Source of the DNA: Sinomonas sp. ASV322
Lineage (GTDB): Bacteria; Actinomycetota; Actinomycetes; Actinomycetales; Micrococcaceae
Assembly (NCBI RefSeq): GCF_030908245.1
Contig: NZ_JAVFJJ010000008.1
Location: 1 to 64,000 of the forward strand
Reading direction: 5' to 3'
DNA length: 64,000 bases
A model generated the notes under the pieces. The model was not told the DNA's origin. It ran no database searches and worked only from the letters and a program-made list of their open reading frames with translations. A program made the translations under genes and the position numbers. Shown here piece after piece: positions 24,057 through 33,042 of this stretch; within the stretch, counting starts at the first letter, position 1; every line of letters begins with the position of its first letter.

Positions 24057-24863
24057 TCAGGAGAAGGTCACGTCCTTGGTCGCGTGGTTGTACACGATCG
24101 TGACGGGTCCGCCGTCGTGCTTGAGCTCGTGGTTCGCGCCGCCCGGGAAGCCGAATGCGCCGTAGTTCTCATCCCACGAACGGTCGATCGCGATCTTGAA
24201 CGTGTACGTTCCGGCAGGGAGGTCGACGGTGCGGCGCCACTGGGCTGCCTCAGCATCGAGGCCCATCTGGACGGCGTCCAGGCTGGGCTCCCAGTCGGAT
24301 TCGGCACCGAGAGCTGCGCCGAAGTCGCCCGCGATGGCAACCGACTGCGGCTGATCCGAGACGAGGGGCTGCTCCTCGGGCTGCGCGGCTTCGCGCGCCT
24401 CGGCGGCCGGTGCCTCGGCGGCGGCCGCCTTCTTCGCGGTGCGCTTGGCCGGCGCCTTCTCGGCGGTGGGCTCCGAGGCCTTCTTGGCCTTGGTCGGCGC
24501 AGCCGGAACTGCGACCTCGGCCGGAATCGGCGTGCCCTCGGCGAGGGCTTCAGCGAGCGCATCGACGGTCGGGAAGGCGACGAGGGCGCGCAGGCCGTCG
24601 TCCGTGATCGACCAGCCAGAGCGGCCCTTGACCATCCACCCAACTTTGGCGAGCTTGGCGGTCGCGGTCGTGAGCGCCTTGTGGCCGCGCGGGATCCCCC
24701 CGGAGAGGAGGAACGCCTCGTGCTCGTCGAACGGAACCTGCTTCACCGCCTCGGCGAGCACGACCCCCGCGTTGGGGTTCCCCCCCGCCCAGCGGGCCTC
24801 TGCGAGCCCGTCGAGCACGGCCTTGAGTCGGGCTTCCAGCTTGTCGGATGCGTTCTTCGCCAT
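24057..24863 (-). CDS. Winged-helix/X25 starch-binding-like domain protein
   Basis: A 268-residue cytoplasmic protein in three parts. Residues 1-125 form an alpha-helical, winged-helix-like domain (LEARLKAVLDGLAEARWAGG; VGWMVKGRSGWSITDDGLRAL). Residues 130-180 are an Ala/Lys/Pro-rich linker (TKAKKASEPTAEKAPAKRTA). The C-terminal 95 residues resemble the X25/CBM48-like module of pullulanases: VAIAGDFGAALGAESDW, LPAGTYTFKIAIDRSWDENYG and the end VTIVYNHATKDVTF. No catalytic glycosidase domain is present. Start at 24863 has AGAGGGGATGGG before it. Possibly links glycogen to a regulatory or helicase partner; function unknown. Confidence 0.75.
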   Translation of the reverse strand: MAKNASDKLEARLKAVLDGLAEARWAGGNPNAGVVLAEAVKQVPFDEHEAFLLSGGIPRGHKALTTATAKLAKVGWMVKGRSGWSITDDGLRALVAFPTVDALAEALAEGTPIPAEVAVPAAPTKAKKASEPTAEKAPAKRTAKKAAAAEAPAAEAREAAQPEEQPLVSDQPQSVAIAGDFGAALGAESDWEPSLDAVQMGLDAEAAQWRRTVDLPAGTYTFKIAIDRSWDENYGAFGFPGGANHELKHDGGPVTIVYNHATKDVTFS

Positions 24864-25103
24864 CCCATCCCCTCTTCTATGCATGGATGTCCTTGCCCAC
24901 CAATGGTCGCGGGTTACCCGCGAGTCGGGGACAAGGTGACCGACTGTGACGCACGGTCGTGACATCGAGCGGTCAGTTTACTCAGCGTGGACGATGCGGG
25001 TTTCCGGAGAGTTAAGGCTTCGCGACGATTCGGTACGAGCTGCGAGGCCAAAAATGTCGGAGGCAGGTGGTGTCATGGATCCAAGAGCGAATGAGGGGGT
25101 CTC

Positions 25104-28100
25104 GTGTTCATTCTCGACAGCCAGGATCTTGTGTTCTCGGCGACCGACGTCGTGACTGCGGCGAAGTGCGAGTTCGCGCTGCTGCGTCGGCTCGATGAGA
25201 AGCTCGGCCGCGTGCCGAAGCTCGTCGTCGAGGATCCGATGCGCGAGCGGGCGTCCAAGCTCGGCGATCGGCACGAACAGGCCGTCCTCGCAGACTTCCG
25301 CGCGGCGTATGGGATCTGGTCGCCGGGCACGAGCGGGGGCGTGGCCGAGATCGCTGAAGCGGCCGAGATGGACCGCGCGGTCCTCGCCGCGAAGCACGAG
25401 GAATCGCTTGCGCCCCTGCGAGACGGGGCTGACGTCGTCTACCAGGCGGGCTTCTTTGACGGTGAGTTCCACGGGCGCTCGGACTTTCTGGTCCGCCAGC
25501 CCGACCGCCGGTACCAGGTCTTCGACACGAAGCTCGCCCGTCATGCGAAGGTCGAGGCGTTGCTCCAGCTCGCCGCGTACGGCGAGCAGCTCGCGAAGGC
25601 CGGCTTCGAGCCTTCCGACGAGGTGACCCTGATCCTCGGCACCGGAGACCAGGCATCCTTCAGCCTGCACGACCTTCTCCCCGCATATCGCGAACGACGG
25701 CGACGCGTCACCGAGCTGACGTCCGCTCACCTCTCTCAGGGCGAACCTGCCGTCTGGGAGGCACCGGGGGTGGCTGCCTGCGGCCGATGCGAATACTGCG
25801 CCGTTCAGGCCGCCGAGCATCGGGACGTCCTCCTCGTCGCGGGCATGAGCCTTTCTCGGCGGAAGAAGCTGCGCGAGGCGGGAATCAGGACGATCGACGA
25901 GCTGGCCGCGTCACGAGAGCAGCAGGACGACGCGACGCTGGCTCGGCTGCGCGAGCAAGCGCGCTTCCAGAGCGGCGTCGAAGCGGGCGACGGCGGAGCG
26001 CTCGCCCCGGCTCACGGGGAGGAACCCGAGCACGAGGTCCGTTTCAAAGTGCTTCCGACCCACACCATCGCCGCCCTCCCCCGATCCAGCGCCGGGGATG
26101 TCTATTTCGACTTCGAAGGCGATCCGCTGTGGCAGGACCCCGAAACGCGTGTGTGGGGCATCGAGTACCTCTTCGGGGTCCTCGAGCCACCCGTGGAGGG
26201 AGCCGCGCCCGTGTTCAAGCCGTTCCTCGCCCACACGATGGCCGAGGAAAAGGCCGCGTTCCTCGACTTCGTCGACTACATCGAGGACCGCCGGAACCGA
26301 TTCCCGGACATGCACGTCTACCACTACGCGTCATACGAGAAGACAGCCCTCCGCCGACTCGCCCAGCGGCATGCGGCGGCCGAGACGGTGATCGATGCGT
26401 GGCTGCGCGAGGGCCTCCTCGTGGATCTCTACGAAACCGTGCGCCACAGCATCCGCATTTCGGAGCGCTCCTACTCGATCAAGAAGCTCGAGCCGCTCTA
26501 TATGGGTGCGGAGCTGAGAACGGCCGAACTCCAGAGCGCCGCCGGGTCCGTGGAGATGTATGCCTCCTTCTGCACCGCGCGGGATCTCGCGCGAAGGGCT
26601 GCTGCCGATGGAGACTTCGCCGAATCCGAGGCGAGGGGCGCCGAAGCCCAGCACGTACTCGACCTCATCCTCGAGTACAACAAGGACGACTGCGTCTCGA
26701 CTCTCCGGCTCGACGAGTGGCTCAGGGAGCTCGCGGCCACCCATCCGGGCGCCCCACCCGTAACCCCACGCCACCTTGAGCCGCCGCCCGACGCCGATGC
26801 CGAGCAGGCCGATGGGCCGCTCCTCGAATATCTCGCCCAGCGCGGCGAGCACGGAACGACCGCCGACGACGGTCGCGCACAGGCAGACGACGTCGCCCTG
26901 GCTCTGCTCGCGGCGGCTGTGCAGTACTGGCCCCGAGAGAAGAAGTCCTACTGGTGGGCGCATTTCGACCGGCTCGAACGCCCACTCAGCGAACTCGAGG
27001 GCGTGCGGAACGCGTTCGTCGTCCGCTCGGCCGAAGTGCTCAGTGGCTGGCAGCGGGACAGGCAGACGCTCGCGCGCACCGTGAAGCTCCGCGGCCAGAT
27101 CACGCCGGGATCGGACTTCCGCGAGGGCAGCTCGTGGTTCCGCGAATTCGCGCAGCCTCTCCCGGCGCCGCTCGAGCCGACGGACGGGCAGGGGCTCGGC
27201 CGGAACGGCTGGAACGGGACGATCGTCCTCGGGATTGGGGCAGAGGACGGCGACGACGTCCTGACCGTGAGGGAGAAGACACGCAAGGGGGTCGAGCCCT
27301 ACGACCAGCTGCCGGTGGCGCTCACGGAAGAGCCGCCGCTCGGGACCAAGAGCATCGAGGCAGCCCAGGCCGAACTCGCGCGCCTCGCTGCAGATGCCCT
27401 TCCCGCCATGCTCGAACAGCCCGCGGTAGACCTTCTCCGGCGGCTCCGACCACGCACATTGGGCGCTGTGCCCCTGCCCGAGGCTGACGGGCCGGGAACG
27501 CTCCCTGACGCGATCGAGGCGGCAGTCCGCGTCCTCGATCGCTCCTATCTGGCCGTGCAAGGCCCGCCCGGCAGCGGCAAGACCTTCGTCGCGAGCCGAG
27601 TCATCGCGCGGCTCGTCCAATCCGGATGGAAAGTGGGTGTGGTCGGCAACTCGCACGCGGTCGTCGAGAACGTCCTGTGCCGGGCCATCGACGACGGCGT
27701 CCCCCGCGGCCTCGTGGCCAAGAAGCCCAAGGACGGCCCGCCCGAGGCGGCTCCGCTCCCCTGGCCTGTGGAGAACCAGAGCAATGAGGCGGTCGAGGCC
27801 CTGCTGAGCGGGTCCCGAGGCTGCCTCGTCGGAGGAACGGCGTGGACTATGACCGGCGCCTCCGTCCCGCCGGGCTCACTTGACTTGCTGGTCATTGACG
27901 AGGCGGGACAGTTCTCGCTGGCAAACACCATCGCGGTGAGCCGTGCAGCGTCGCGGCTCCTCCTGCTCGGCGATCCGCAGCAGCTGCCGCAAGTCAGCCA
28001 AGGCCAGCACCCCGAGCCTGTCAATGAATCGGCACTCGGGTGGCTCGCGCAGGGCCACGCCGTTCTCCCCGCCGAGTTCGGCTACTTCCTCTCGGAGTCG

Positions 28101-28682
28101 TGGAGGATGTCGCCCTTGCTGTGCGAGGCGGTCTCACGGCTCTCCTACGCTGGCCGGCTCCGATCCGCTCCGGCGGCACGAGAGAGAACCCTCGAGGGCG
28201 CCCCAGCGGGGGTCGAGACTGTTTTCGTCGACCATTCGGGCAACGCGACGTCGTCGAGGGAGGAGGCCGAGGAAGTCGTCCGGCGGGTGAGACAGCACGT
28301 GGGGCTCCGGTGGACCGAGGACGCCGTGACACGCTCTCTCGAACCTCAGGACGTCATCGTCGTGGCGGCCTACAACGCGCAGGTCAACCTCATCCGCGAG
28401 GCCCTCGACCGGGCGGGACTCCACGAGTCTCCCGTCGGGACCGTGGACCGCTTCCAAGGGCAGGAAGCCGTTGTCGCGATCGTTTCACTGGCCTGCTCCG
28501 ACCCCGGAGAAGCGCCGCGCGGCATGGAGTTCCTGATTAACCGCAACCGCATCAACGTCGCTGTATCGCGCGCTAAGTGGCGGGCCGTCGTCGTCCGTTC
28601 GCCGGGGCTCACCGTCTATCTGCCGTCGAAGCCCGAGGCCCTAGAGGAGTTGGGGGCCTTCATCGGACTCTGCGGCGGGTGA
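25104..28682 (+). CDS. TM0106-family RecB-like nuclease fused to SF1 helicase
   Basis: Large DNA-processing enzyme, 1192 residues. N-terminal RecB-like nuclease region with four cysteines, C22 (AAKCEFALL) and C226/C229/C232 (CGRCEYC), spaced as in Cas4/AddB 4Fe-4S nucleases. A middle RNase-H-like part starts at GDVYFDFEGDPLWQDPE. The C-terminal superfamily I helicase has Walker A GPPGSGKTFVASRV (about residue 820), motif II VIDEAGQF (about 932), motif III LLLGDPQQLPQVSQG, and motifs V/VI VDRFQGQEAVVAIVSL and NRINVAVSRAKWRAVVVRSP. GTG start with GAGGGGG before it. Role in repair or defence is not settled for the family. Confidence 0.9.
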   Translation: MFILDSQDLVFSATDVVTAAKCEFALLRRLDEKLGRVPKLVVEDPMRERASKLGDRHEQAVLADFRAAYGIWSPGTSGGVAEIAEAAEMDRAVLAAKHEESLAPLRDGADVVYQAGFFDGEFHGRSDFLVRQPDRRYQVFDTKLARHAKVEALLQLAAYGEQLAKAGFEPSDEVTLILGTGDQASFSLHDLLPAYRERRRRVTELTSAHLSQGEPAVWEAPGVAACGRCEYCAVQAAEHRDVLLVAGMSLSRRKKLREAGIRTIDELAASREQQDDATLARLREQARFQSGVEAGDGGALAPAHGEEPEHEVRFKVLPTHTIAALPRSSAGDVYFDFEGDPLWQDPETRVWGIEYLFGVLEPPVEGAAPVFKPFLAHTMAEEKAAFLDFVDYIEDRRNRFPDMHVYHYASYEKTALRRLAQRHAAAETVIDAWLREGLLVDLYETVRHSIRISERSYSIKKLEPLYMGAELRTAELQSAAGSVEMYASFCTARDLARRAAADGDFAESEARGAEAQHVLDLILEYNKDDCVSTLRLDEWLRELAATHPGAPPVTPRHLEPPPDADAEQADGPLLEYLAQRGEHGTTADDGRAQADDVALALLAAAVQYWPREKKSYWWAHFDRLERPLSELEGVRNAFVVRSAEVLSGWQRDRQTLARTVKLRGQITPGSDFREGSSWFREFAQPLPAPLEPTDGQGLGRNGWNGTIVLGIGAEDGDDVLTVREKTRKGVEPYDQLPVALTEEPPLGTKSIEAAQAELARLAADALPAMLEQPAVDLLRRLRPRTLGAVPLPEADGPGTLPDAIEAAVRVLDRSYLAVQGPPGSGKTFVASRVIARLVQSGWKVGVVGNSHAVVENVLCRAIDDGVPRGLVAKKPKDGPPEAAPLPWPVENQSNEAVEALLSGSRGCLVGGTAWTMTGASVPPGSLDLLVIDEAGQFSLANTIAVSRAASRLLLLGDPQQLPQVSQGQHPEPVNESALGWLAQGHAVLPAEFGYFLSESWRMSPLLCEAVSRLSYAGRLRSAPAARERTLEGAPAGVETVFVDHSGNATSSREEAEEVVRRVRQHVGLRWTEDAVTRSLEPQDVIVVAAYNAQVNLIREALDRAGLHESPVGTVDRFQGQEAVVAIVSLACSDPGEAPRGMEFLINRNRINVAVSRAKWRAVVVRSPGLTVYLPSKPEALEELGAFIGLCGG

Positions 28683-28701
28683 TCCGCGTCGGGGCGCCGT
28701 C

Positions 28702-29088
28702 TCAGAATCCGCCCTGTTCGAGTGCGAGGTTGACGGCCACCACCGTCACGATCGTGGCGATGACGAGCCCCAGAACACTGAGCCCGATCCCCAGGAGAGG
28801 AAGGAGCTTCCGGCCCATGCGACGGACGAGGGCGATGATCGCGCAGACCACAGACGAAATCGCTAGGAGGAACGAGAAGAGCGGAATGATGCTCAGGAGC
28901 AGAGCGAGCCCGCCCAGCACGACCGAGACGATCCCGAGAGTCTTGCTCTGGCTTGCGGGAAGCACAACGACGCCGTCCTGGGGTGTGTACCGCGGCGGGG
29001 CCGAGTACTGGGGTGGCGCCGTGGGTACGTGCTGCTGAGAGGACACGTTCGGCTGCCGGTCAGGCGTGGGTGGCGGAGTCGTGCTCAT
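28702..29088 (-). CDS. DUF4190-like small membrane protein
   Basis: 128-residue protein: a Pro/Gln/Ser-rich cytosolic N-terminus (TPPPTPDRQPNVSSQQHVPT) followed by two or three hydrophobic segments (GIVSVVLGGLALLLSIIPLF, LGIGLSVLGLVIATIVTVVA). The architecture matches DUF4190-type proteins common in actinobacteria. GGGGGAT before the ATG. Convergent with the helicase gene (19-bp gap). Confidence 0.72.
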   Translation of the reverse strand: MSTTPPPTPDRQPNVSSQQHVPTAPPQYSAPPRYTPQDGVVVLPASQSKTLGIVSVVLGGLALLLSIIPLFSFLLAISSVVCAIIALVRRMGRKLLPLLGIGLSVLGLVIATIVTVVAVNLALEQGGF

Positions 29089-29311
29089 GGAAATCCCCCT
29101 GTTGGAATCACGGATTCATGGGCCCCCCGGGCGGGTGCCCACGGGTCTCAGCCCATGAGGGATCCTTGCACTGCCGGCCACCACTGATCCGCCCAATGGC
29201 CGCCACGGATGCCCTCGAACGCCCGCACGGAGGCCGTTTTCGGCTCGACGGAGCCGATGATCCGTGGTCGTAGGAGGCGTCGTCTCAGTGGTACGCCACC
29301 CTCTCCGCAGC

Positions 29312-29349
29312 GATCGGGGCCCCCGCGGTGCAGCGCGAGGGCCCCGATC
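29312..29349 (-). terminator. Hairpin terminator, 11-bp perfect stem
   Basis: GATCGGGGCCC (29312-29322) / GGGCCCCGATC (29339-29349), just beyond the stop of the PTQT-repeat surface-protein gene. Confidence 0.72.
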
Positions 29350-29376
29350 GCCCGGAGACAGACACGAACCTTGGGG

Positions 29377-30252
29377 TCAGGCGTGCCGTCCGCGGCGGCG
29401 GTCAGCGAGGGCGGCCAGACCAGCCCACGCTCCGAGCAGGATGCCCGACACGAGCAGCAGGTTGGAGGCGAGGTAGTCGGGAGCCGGCGCGTATGACGCT
29501 GTCTGGGCCGAGAGGGTCACGTCGCCGTTCGCGGGGGCGGGAGTGCTCGTCCCCGGGTCCCCAGCGACGACAATACTCGGCGACGGCGTGATCGTGTGGG
29601 TCTGCGTCGGAGACGGCGTCGCCGCGGGCGTCACCGTCTGGGTCTGCGTAGGCGACGGCGTGATCGTGTGGGTCTGCGTCGGAGACGGCGTCGCCGCGGG
29701 CGTCACCGTCTGGGTCTGCGTAGGCGACGGCGTGCTCGTGTGGCTCTGCGTCGGTGTCGACGAGGGGGTCTCGGTCTCCGTGGGCGTCGGGTTGCTCGTC
29801 TGGGTCGGCGTCGGGTTGCTCGTCTGAGTCTGCGTCGGAGTCGGGCTAGGGCTCGGCGTCGGGATTTTGCAGCCGGCAGCCAAGATCTGCGCGCCGGTCG
29901 CTGTACCGAACTGCGTCGTCAGATTCTGCCCAGCCACGTGGTGCGTCACGCCGTCCTTGACGTAGTCGAATGCCGGCCAGATGTCGTTTGGCGTGCCGTC
30001 GGTGCCGTCGTGGTCGATGTGGCCAGCCTTGTAGAAAGCGGCGACGCTGGTCGTGAGGTCGACGAACGGGTTCGAGTCCGATCCAGTGCCATGGCAGAAC
30101 TCGATCTTCTTGGTGTCGAAGTTGTCCTGTTTGCCGTCGCCCGCCACGGCGAGCGCGGGGCTCGTGGCGACGCCGCCCGCCAGGAGGCAGCACGCGGCCG
30201 CGAGGACGAGCCGGCGCACCGTCCGACGGGAGGGTGAGGTGAGGGAGCGCAT
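29377..30252 (-). CDS. Secreted PTQT-repeat cell-surface protein
   Basis: 291 residues, exported: signal peptide SRRTVRRLVLAAACCLLAGGVATSPALAVAG cleaved after ALA. A small globular domain follows (KKIEFCHGTGSDSNPFVDLT; HIDHDGTDGTPNDIWPAFDY), then about 110 residues of Thr/Pro/Ser stalk with PTQTxT repeats, and a C-terminal membrane helix ending RRRGRHA. That C-terminus has the helix-plus-basic-tail of a sorting signal, but no clear LPxTG or LAxTG. The neighbouring sortase-like gene makes anchoring plausible. AAAGGACC before the ATG. Confidence 0.8.
   Translation of the reverse strand: MRSLTSPSRRTVRRLVLAAACCLLAGGVATSPALAVAGDGKQDNFDTKKIEFCHGTGSDSNPFVDLTTSVAAFYKAGHIDHDGTDGTPNDIWPAFDYVKDGVTHHVAGQNLTTQFGTATGAQILAAGCKIPTPSPSPTPTQTQTSNPTPTQTSNPTPTETETPSSTPTQSHTSTPSPTQTQTVTPAATPSPTQTHTITPSPTQTQTVTPAATPSPTQTHTITPSPSIVVAGDPGTSTPAPANGDVTLSAQTASYAPAPDYLASNLLLVSGILLGAWAGLAALADRRRGRHA
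29590..29733. repeat. Two perfect tandem 72-bp coding repeats
   Basis: Units 29590-29661 and 29662-29733 are identical in every base and encode 24 residues of the PTQTxT stalk. Perfect identity means recent duplication or gene conversion, so stalk length is probably variable between strains. Confidence 0.92.
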
Positions 30253-30314
30253 GATGTGGTCCTTTCGGGATGAACGGAAGAGATGGGTGCCTGGGAGAAA
30301 TCGGGAGAGCCGCC

Positions 30315-31079
30315 TCATGTGCATTGACCGCAGCGGAAGGTCACGAGCACGATCTGGCCGTCGGGGTCGAGGTAGTTGCACGAGAAGGCGACGACGGTGC
30401 ACGGCTGGTTGCCGAAGGTGAACGCCTTCGATTTGTCGACGACCTGCCGGCTCTCGAGGGAGCACTGGGTGACGCGCCCCTGGCGATCAGTGACAGACGC
30501 GGCCTGCCCCACTGCCCATCCGGCGAAGCTCAGCCGGTTGAAGGGGAAGGTCTCGTCGTTGCAGAGAGGGACGCCCGCGTGGCACGTGTGCCCGGCGATG
30601 ACCGCGGGGCGCACGCCGGCGTTCCCACCCGTGTCGACGAGCCAATGCCCGACGGGATCGAAATGACGCGAGTCGAGCGGGGGGTCGACTGGCTCCTTCG
30701 GATCCCAATCCATGGGAACGACGTCCACGGAGAGCCCAGCCGCCGGCCATGAGAAGCCAACGGGAGGGCCGGCAGGCGAGCCGGGCACAGCTGGGGGTGC
30801 CGTGGGCAAGGAGGTTCTGCCGGCCTGCGGCGACGCGGCGCTGGGGAGGGGGCGCGTCGCCGCAGGCCCGGCAGGCTGGGACGGGGAGGACGACGGCGGG
30901 GGCGTCGCCGCGAGGGGGTCGGAGGCGGCGGACCGCCCTGTGGCCTGCGCACCGGATGAGAGCTCTAGCCCGGTTCCGGCAAGGGCCAGAAGGCACGCAC
31001 CAACCAGGACGGCCGAGCGGACGGCATCCGCGATGCCGCGCCTGGACCTGACCCTGCGCACCCCAATCCCCTTTCGCAT
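30315..31079 (-). CDS. Class F sortase-like protein
   Basis: 254 residues: membrane-anchored N-terminus (VRSAVLVGACLLALAGTGLEL), a 60-residue Pro/Ser-rich stalk, then a sortase-like beta domain. Visible landmarks are DSRHFDPVGHWLVDTGGNAG, PAVIAGHTCH (catalytic His candidate), and the C-terminal IVLVTFRCGQCT, where sortases place the catalytic Cys after a TLxTC-like strand. An extra pair of cysteines (CHAGVPLC) is unusual. Encoded directly upstream of the PTQT-repeat surface protein on the same strand, a likely substrate. Start codon not certain. Confidence 0.68.
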   Translation of the reverse strand: MRKGIGVRRVRSRRGIADAVRSAVLVGACLLALAGTGLELSSGAQATGRSAASDPLAATPPPSSSPSQPAGPAATRPLPSAASPQAGRTSLPTAPPAVPGSPAGPPVGFSWPAAGLSVDVVPMDWDPKEPVDPPLDSRHFDPVGHWLVDTGGNAGVRPAVIAGHTCHAGVPLCNDETFPFNRLSFAGWAVGQAASVTDRQGRVTQCSLESRQVVDKSKAFTFGNQPCTVVAFSCNYLDPDGQIVLVTFRCGQCT

Positions 31080-31192
31080 TCCGGATTTCCGGAATTCCCC
31101 GTGGGATTAGTGCAGCAGCTATCTATTCGACGGTTCTAGATCCACCGAAAATGGACTTTCAATGTTCGCTCGGCGAGACCGCAGGCGAAATC

Positions 31193-31213
31193 CTCCCGAC
31201 AATTCTTCGGGAG
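31193..31213 (-). terminator. Hairpin, 7-bp stem
   Basis: CTCCCGA (31193-31199) / TCGGGAG (31207-31213) with a 7-nt AT-rich loop, about 25 bp past the stop of the minus-strand TetR-like gene. Confidence 0.5.
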
Positions 31214-31237
31214 AACTCCACTTGTAAACTCCCCCGG

Positions 31238-32110
31238 TCAGGAGGTAGTCGCGGGTGCAGATCTCCGGACGAATTCCTTCGCGGCATCCTCGACGCTCAA
31301 TCCGTCGCCCGGATCGCACAACGACATGAAAAGTCCGAGGGCAGCCGTTCCCAGGAGGGACGCCTCGTGTTCGGGGTCGAAGATGCGATCCTCCTGGCCA
31401 GCCAGAAGCCGGATTCCGAGGCCCTCGGCAAGTGCCTGCAAGATCATGGCGACGTGCTCCGAATTGATGCCCGGACGCATGCGCAGGGCGAATCGCTCGG
31501 TCACGCGCTCGTGGAGGTCGACGAGGGTGCGGCACATCGACTCGATGGCCTCATGGAGGACGTCGGCCGCCACGTCGTCATCCGCGGAGGCCGCAGCGAG
31601 CAGCTGAAGGCGGAACGCTGGAAGATCGACCATGAGCCGCATGCCGCGGTAGGCGACGGCATGGACGGCGCGCGCGAAGTCGTGACCGGGGGTCGTGAGT
31701 TCCTCGGCCCATTGCGCGATCGTCTGCTCGAAATGACGGTGCCGCACGGCGAGCGCATAGGAGATGAAGTCGGCAAGGAAGTCCTGCTGGCCGACCCAGC
31801 GGTCGCGGAACTTTGCCTCGGTCGGGACGAGCTCCGGCCACGTCTCCTGGGTGCGCCGCAGGACGCGTGGGCGCGAGAGGAAGGCGAGCGGGAGGGCGTC
31901 TTCATCCGCCGCGTCGAACGAGCCTCCCGTGTACCGCTCTTCGACGAGAGTGAGGGCAGATCCGAGAAATGCGCGCGTCAAATCCGAATTTGCAAGCCTT
32001 TGGCGAGTGGCTGAACGAATTCTGTTAAGTCGCGTTACAGTATTTGATAGGTCGAGATGAAATTCGTCACGGGAGCGCGCGTGCGCCGCCGTATCGACTG
32101 CATACCCCAT
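31238..32110 (-). CDS. TetR-like regulator with unusual N-terminal domain
   Basis: 290 residues. The C-terminal two-thirds read as a TetR ligand-binding domain (DFLADFISYALAVRHRHFEQ, then PAFRLQLLAAASADDDVAAD and INSEHVAMILQALAEGLGIRLL). The region where the HTH should be reads RAFLGSALTLVEERYTGGSF then DEDALPLAFLSRPRVLRRTQ: helix 1 is like TetR but the canonical GVSxxTLYxHF recognition helix is not visible. Either a divergent DNA-binding domain or a non-DNA-binding TetR-like sensor. GGGGAGG before the ATG; AT-rich promoter region upstream. Confidence 0.65.
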   Translation of the reverse strand: MGYAVDTAAHARSRDEFHLDLSNTVTRLNRIRSATRQRLANSDLTRAFLGSALTLVEERYTGGSFDAADEDALPLAFLSRPRVLRRTQETWPELVPTEAKFRDRWVGQQDFLADFISYALAVRHRHFEQTIAQWAEELTTPGHDFARAVHAVAYRGMRLMVDLPAFRLQLLAAASADDDVAADVLHEAIESMCRTLVDLHERVTERFALRMRPGINSEHVAMILQALAEGLGIRLLAGQEDRIFDPEHEASLLGTAALGLFMSLCDPGDGLSVEDAAKEFVRRSAPATTS

Positions 32111-32234
32111 GTGAGCCTCCCCATTGTTTTACCGAGACATTTGGAGGATACACAGACGACCTAATCATGACGCCATTCCGGGCACATTCTTTGAAGGATA
32201 GCTAACGCCAGAAATTCTATCCGAGAGCACGTTC

Positions 32235-32750
32235 TCAGCGCTCGAACAGGCCCTTCCCCACAAAAGGAGCAAGACGCCCGCGCTGTTCGGGCGTGAGGCG
32301 CAAAAGCCTGCCCGACGGCTCGTCGACAAAGGCCAGTGCCGTCGTCGCGCGGACACATTCGTGGCCGTCGACGGGATCGTGGATCACGTAGTCGAGAGTG
32401 AGGGCCGCCGCCTTGAGCCCGCTCACCCACACATCGACCTCGGCGGGGACGTTGCGGTAGTCGAGCGGCTTGAGGTAGCGGACCCGGTGCTCGACGACGA
32501 GGGCAAGGGTTCCGTCGGGAACGTCGGAGAAGAGGGGAACCGCCGGATCGATGCCTGAGGCTCCGGTGCCGCCAGGAGGGCCGAAGGCCGCGATGCGCGC
32601 TTCTTCGAGCATGCGCACGATCTGCACGTTGTTGATGTGCCCGTAGGCGTCCATGTCGCCCCATCGCATGGGGACCTGGACTCGCAGGCGATGGCCGCCG
32701 TCGTCCGTCTCCGCCGCTCGCGAGGCACCGGCCTGTTCCGCTGTCGTCAT
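32235..32750 (-). CDS. Hotdog-fold acyl-CoA thioesterase
   Basis: 171 residues, 4-hydroxybenzoyl-CoA/YbgC-type thioesterase. The hallmark RWGDMDAYGHINNVQIVRML contains the catalytic Asp and HINN; then VVEHRVRYLKPLDYRNVPAEVDVWV and LDYVIHDPVDGHECVRATT complete the fold. Hydrolyses acyl-CoA in the cytosol; natural acyl group unknown. It is separated from ureD by 292 bp in which I see no gene. Confidence 0.88.
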   Translation of the reverse strand: MTTAEQAGASRAAETDDGGHRLRVQVPMRWGDMDAYGHINNVQIVRMLEEARIAAFGPPGGTGASGIDPAVPLFSDVPDGTLALVVEHRVRYLKPLDYRNVPAEVDVWVSGLKAAALTLDYVIHDPVDGHECVRATTALAFVDEPSGRLLRLTPEQRGRLAPFVGKGLFER

Positions 32751-33042
32751 GCGGTCCGGTCTATCACACGGCGGGCCACCCGAGGCCCCGCCAACCGGGG
32801 TCGTGCCCGGAGCGCTAGGTGCTCCGCCGGCTCGCCACCCTCGGGGCCTCGGATTGGTCCTGGCGGCGGGACCCGAGCACGGTGCTCGGCCGCCCCGGCC
32901 GTTCGTTGCCTCTAGCCTACGGAGAGCACCTTGCGCGACGGTGTCGCCAGTGTTTAATCTGCGTTACTCGGCGGGGCCTCCGGGGCCCTGCGTGATCTAC
33001 CGGGACGCGCTGGAGACGATCGATGCGGTCGCCCACCGGTGG

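Noticed and set aside
29590-29733. CRISPR or phage-repeat array from the 72-bp repeats
   Set aside because: Only two units, contiguous and coding for the PTQT stalk.
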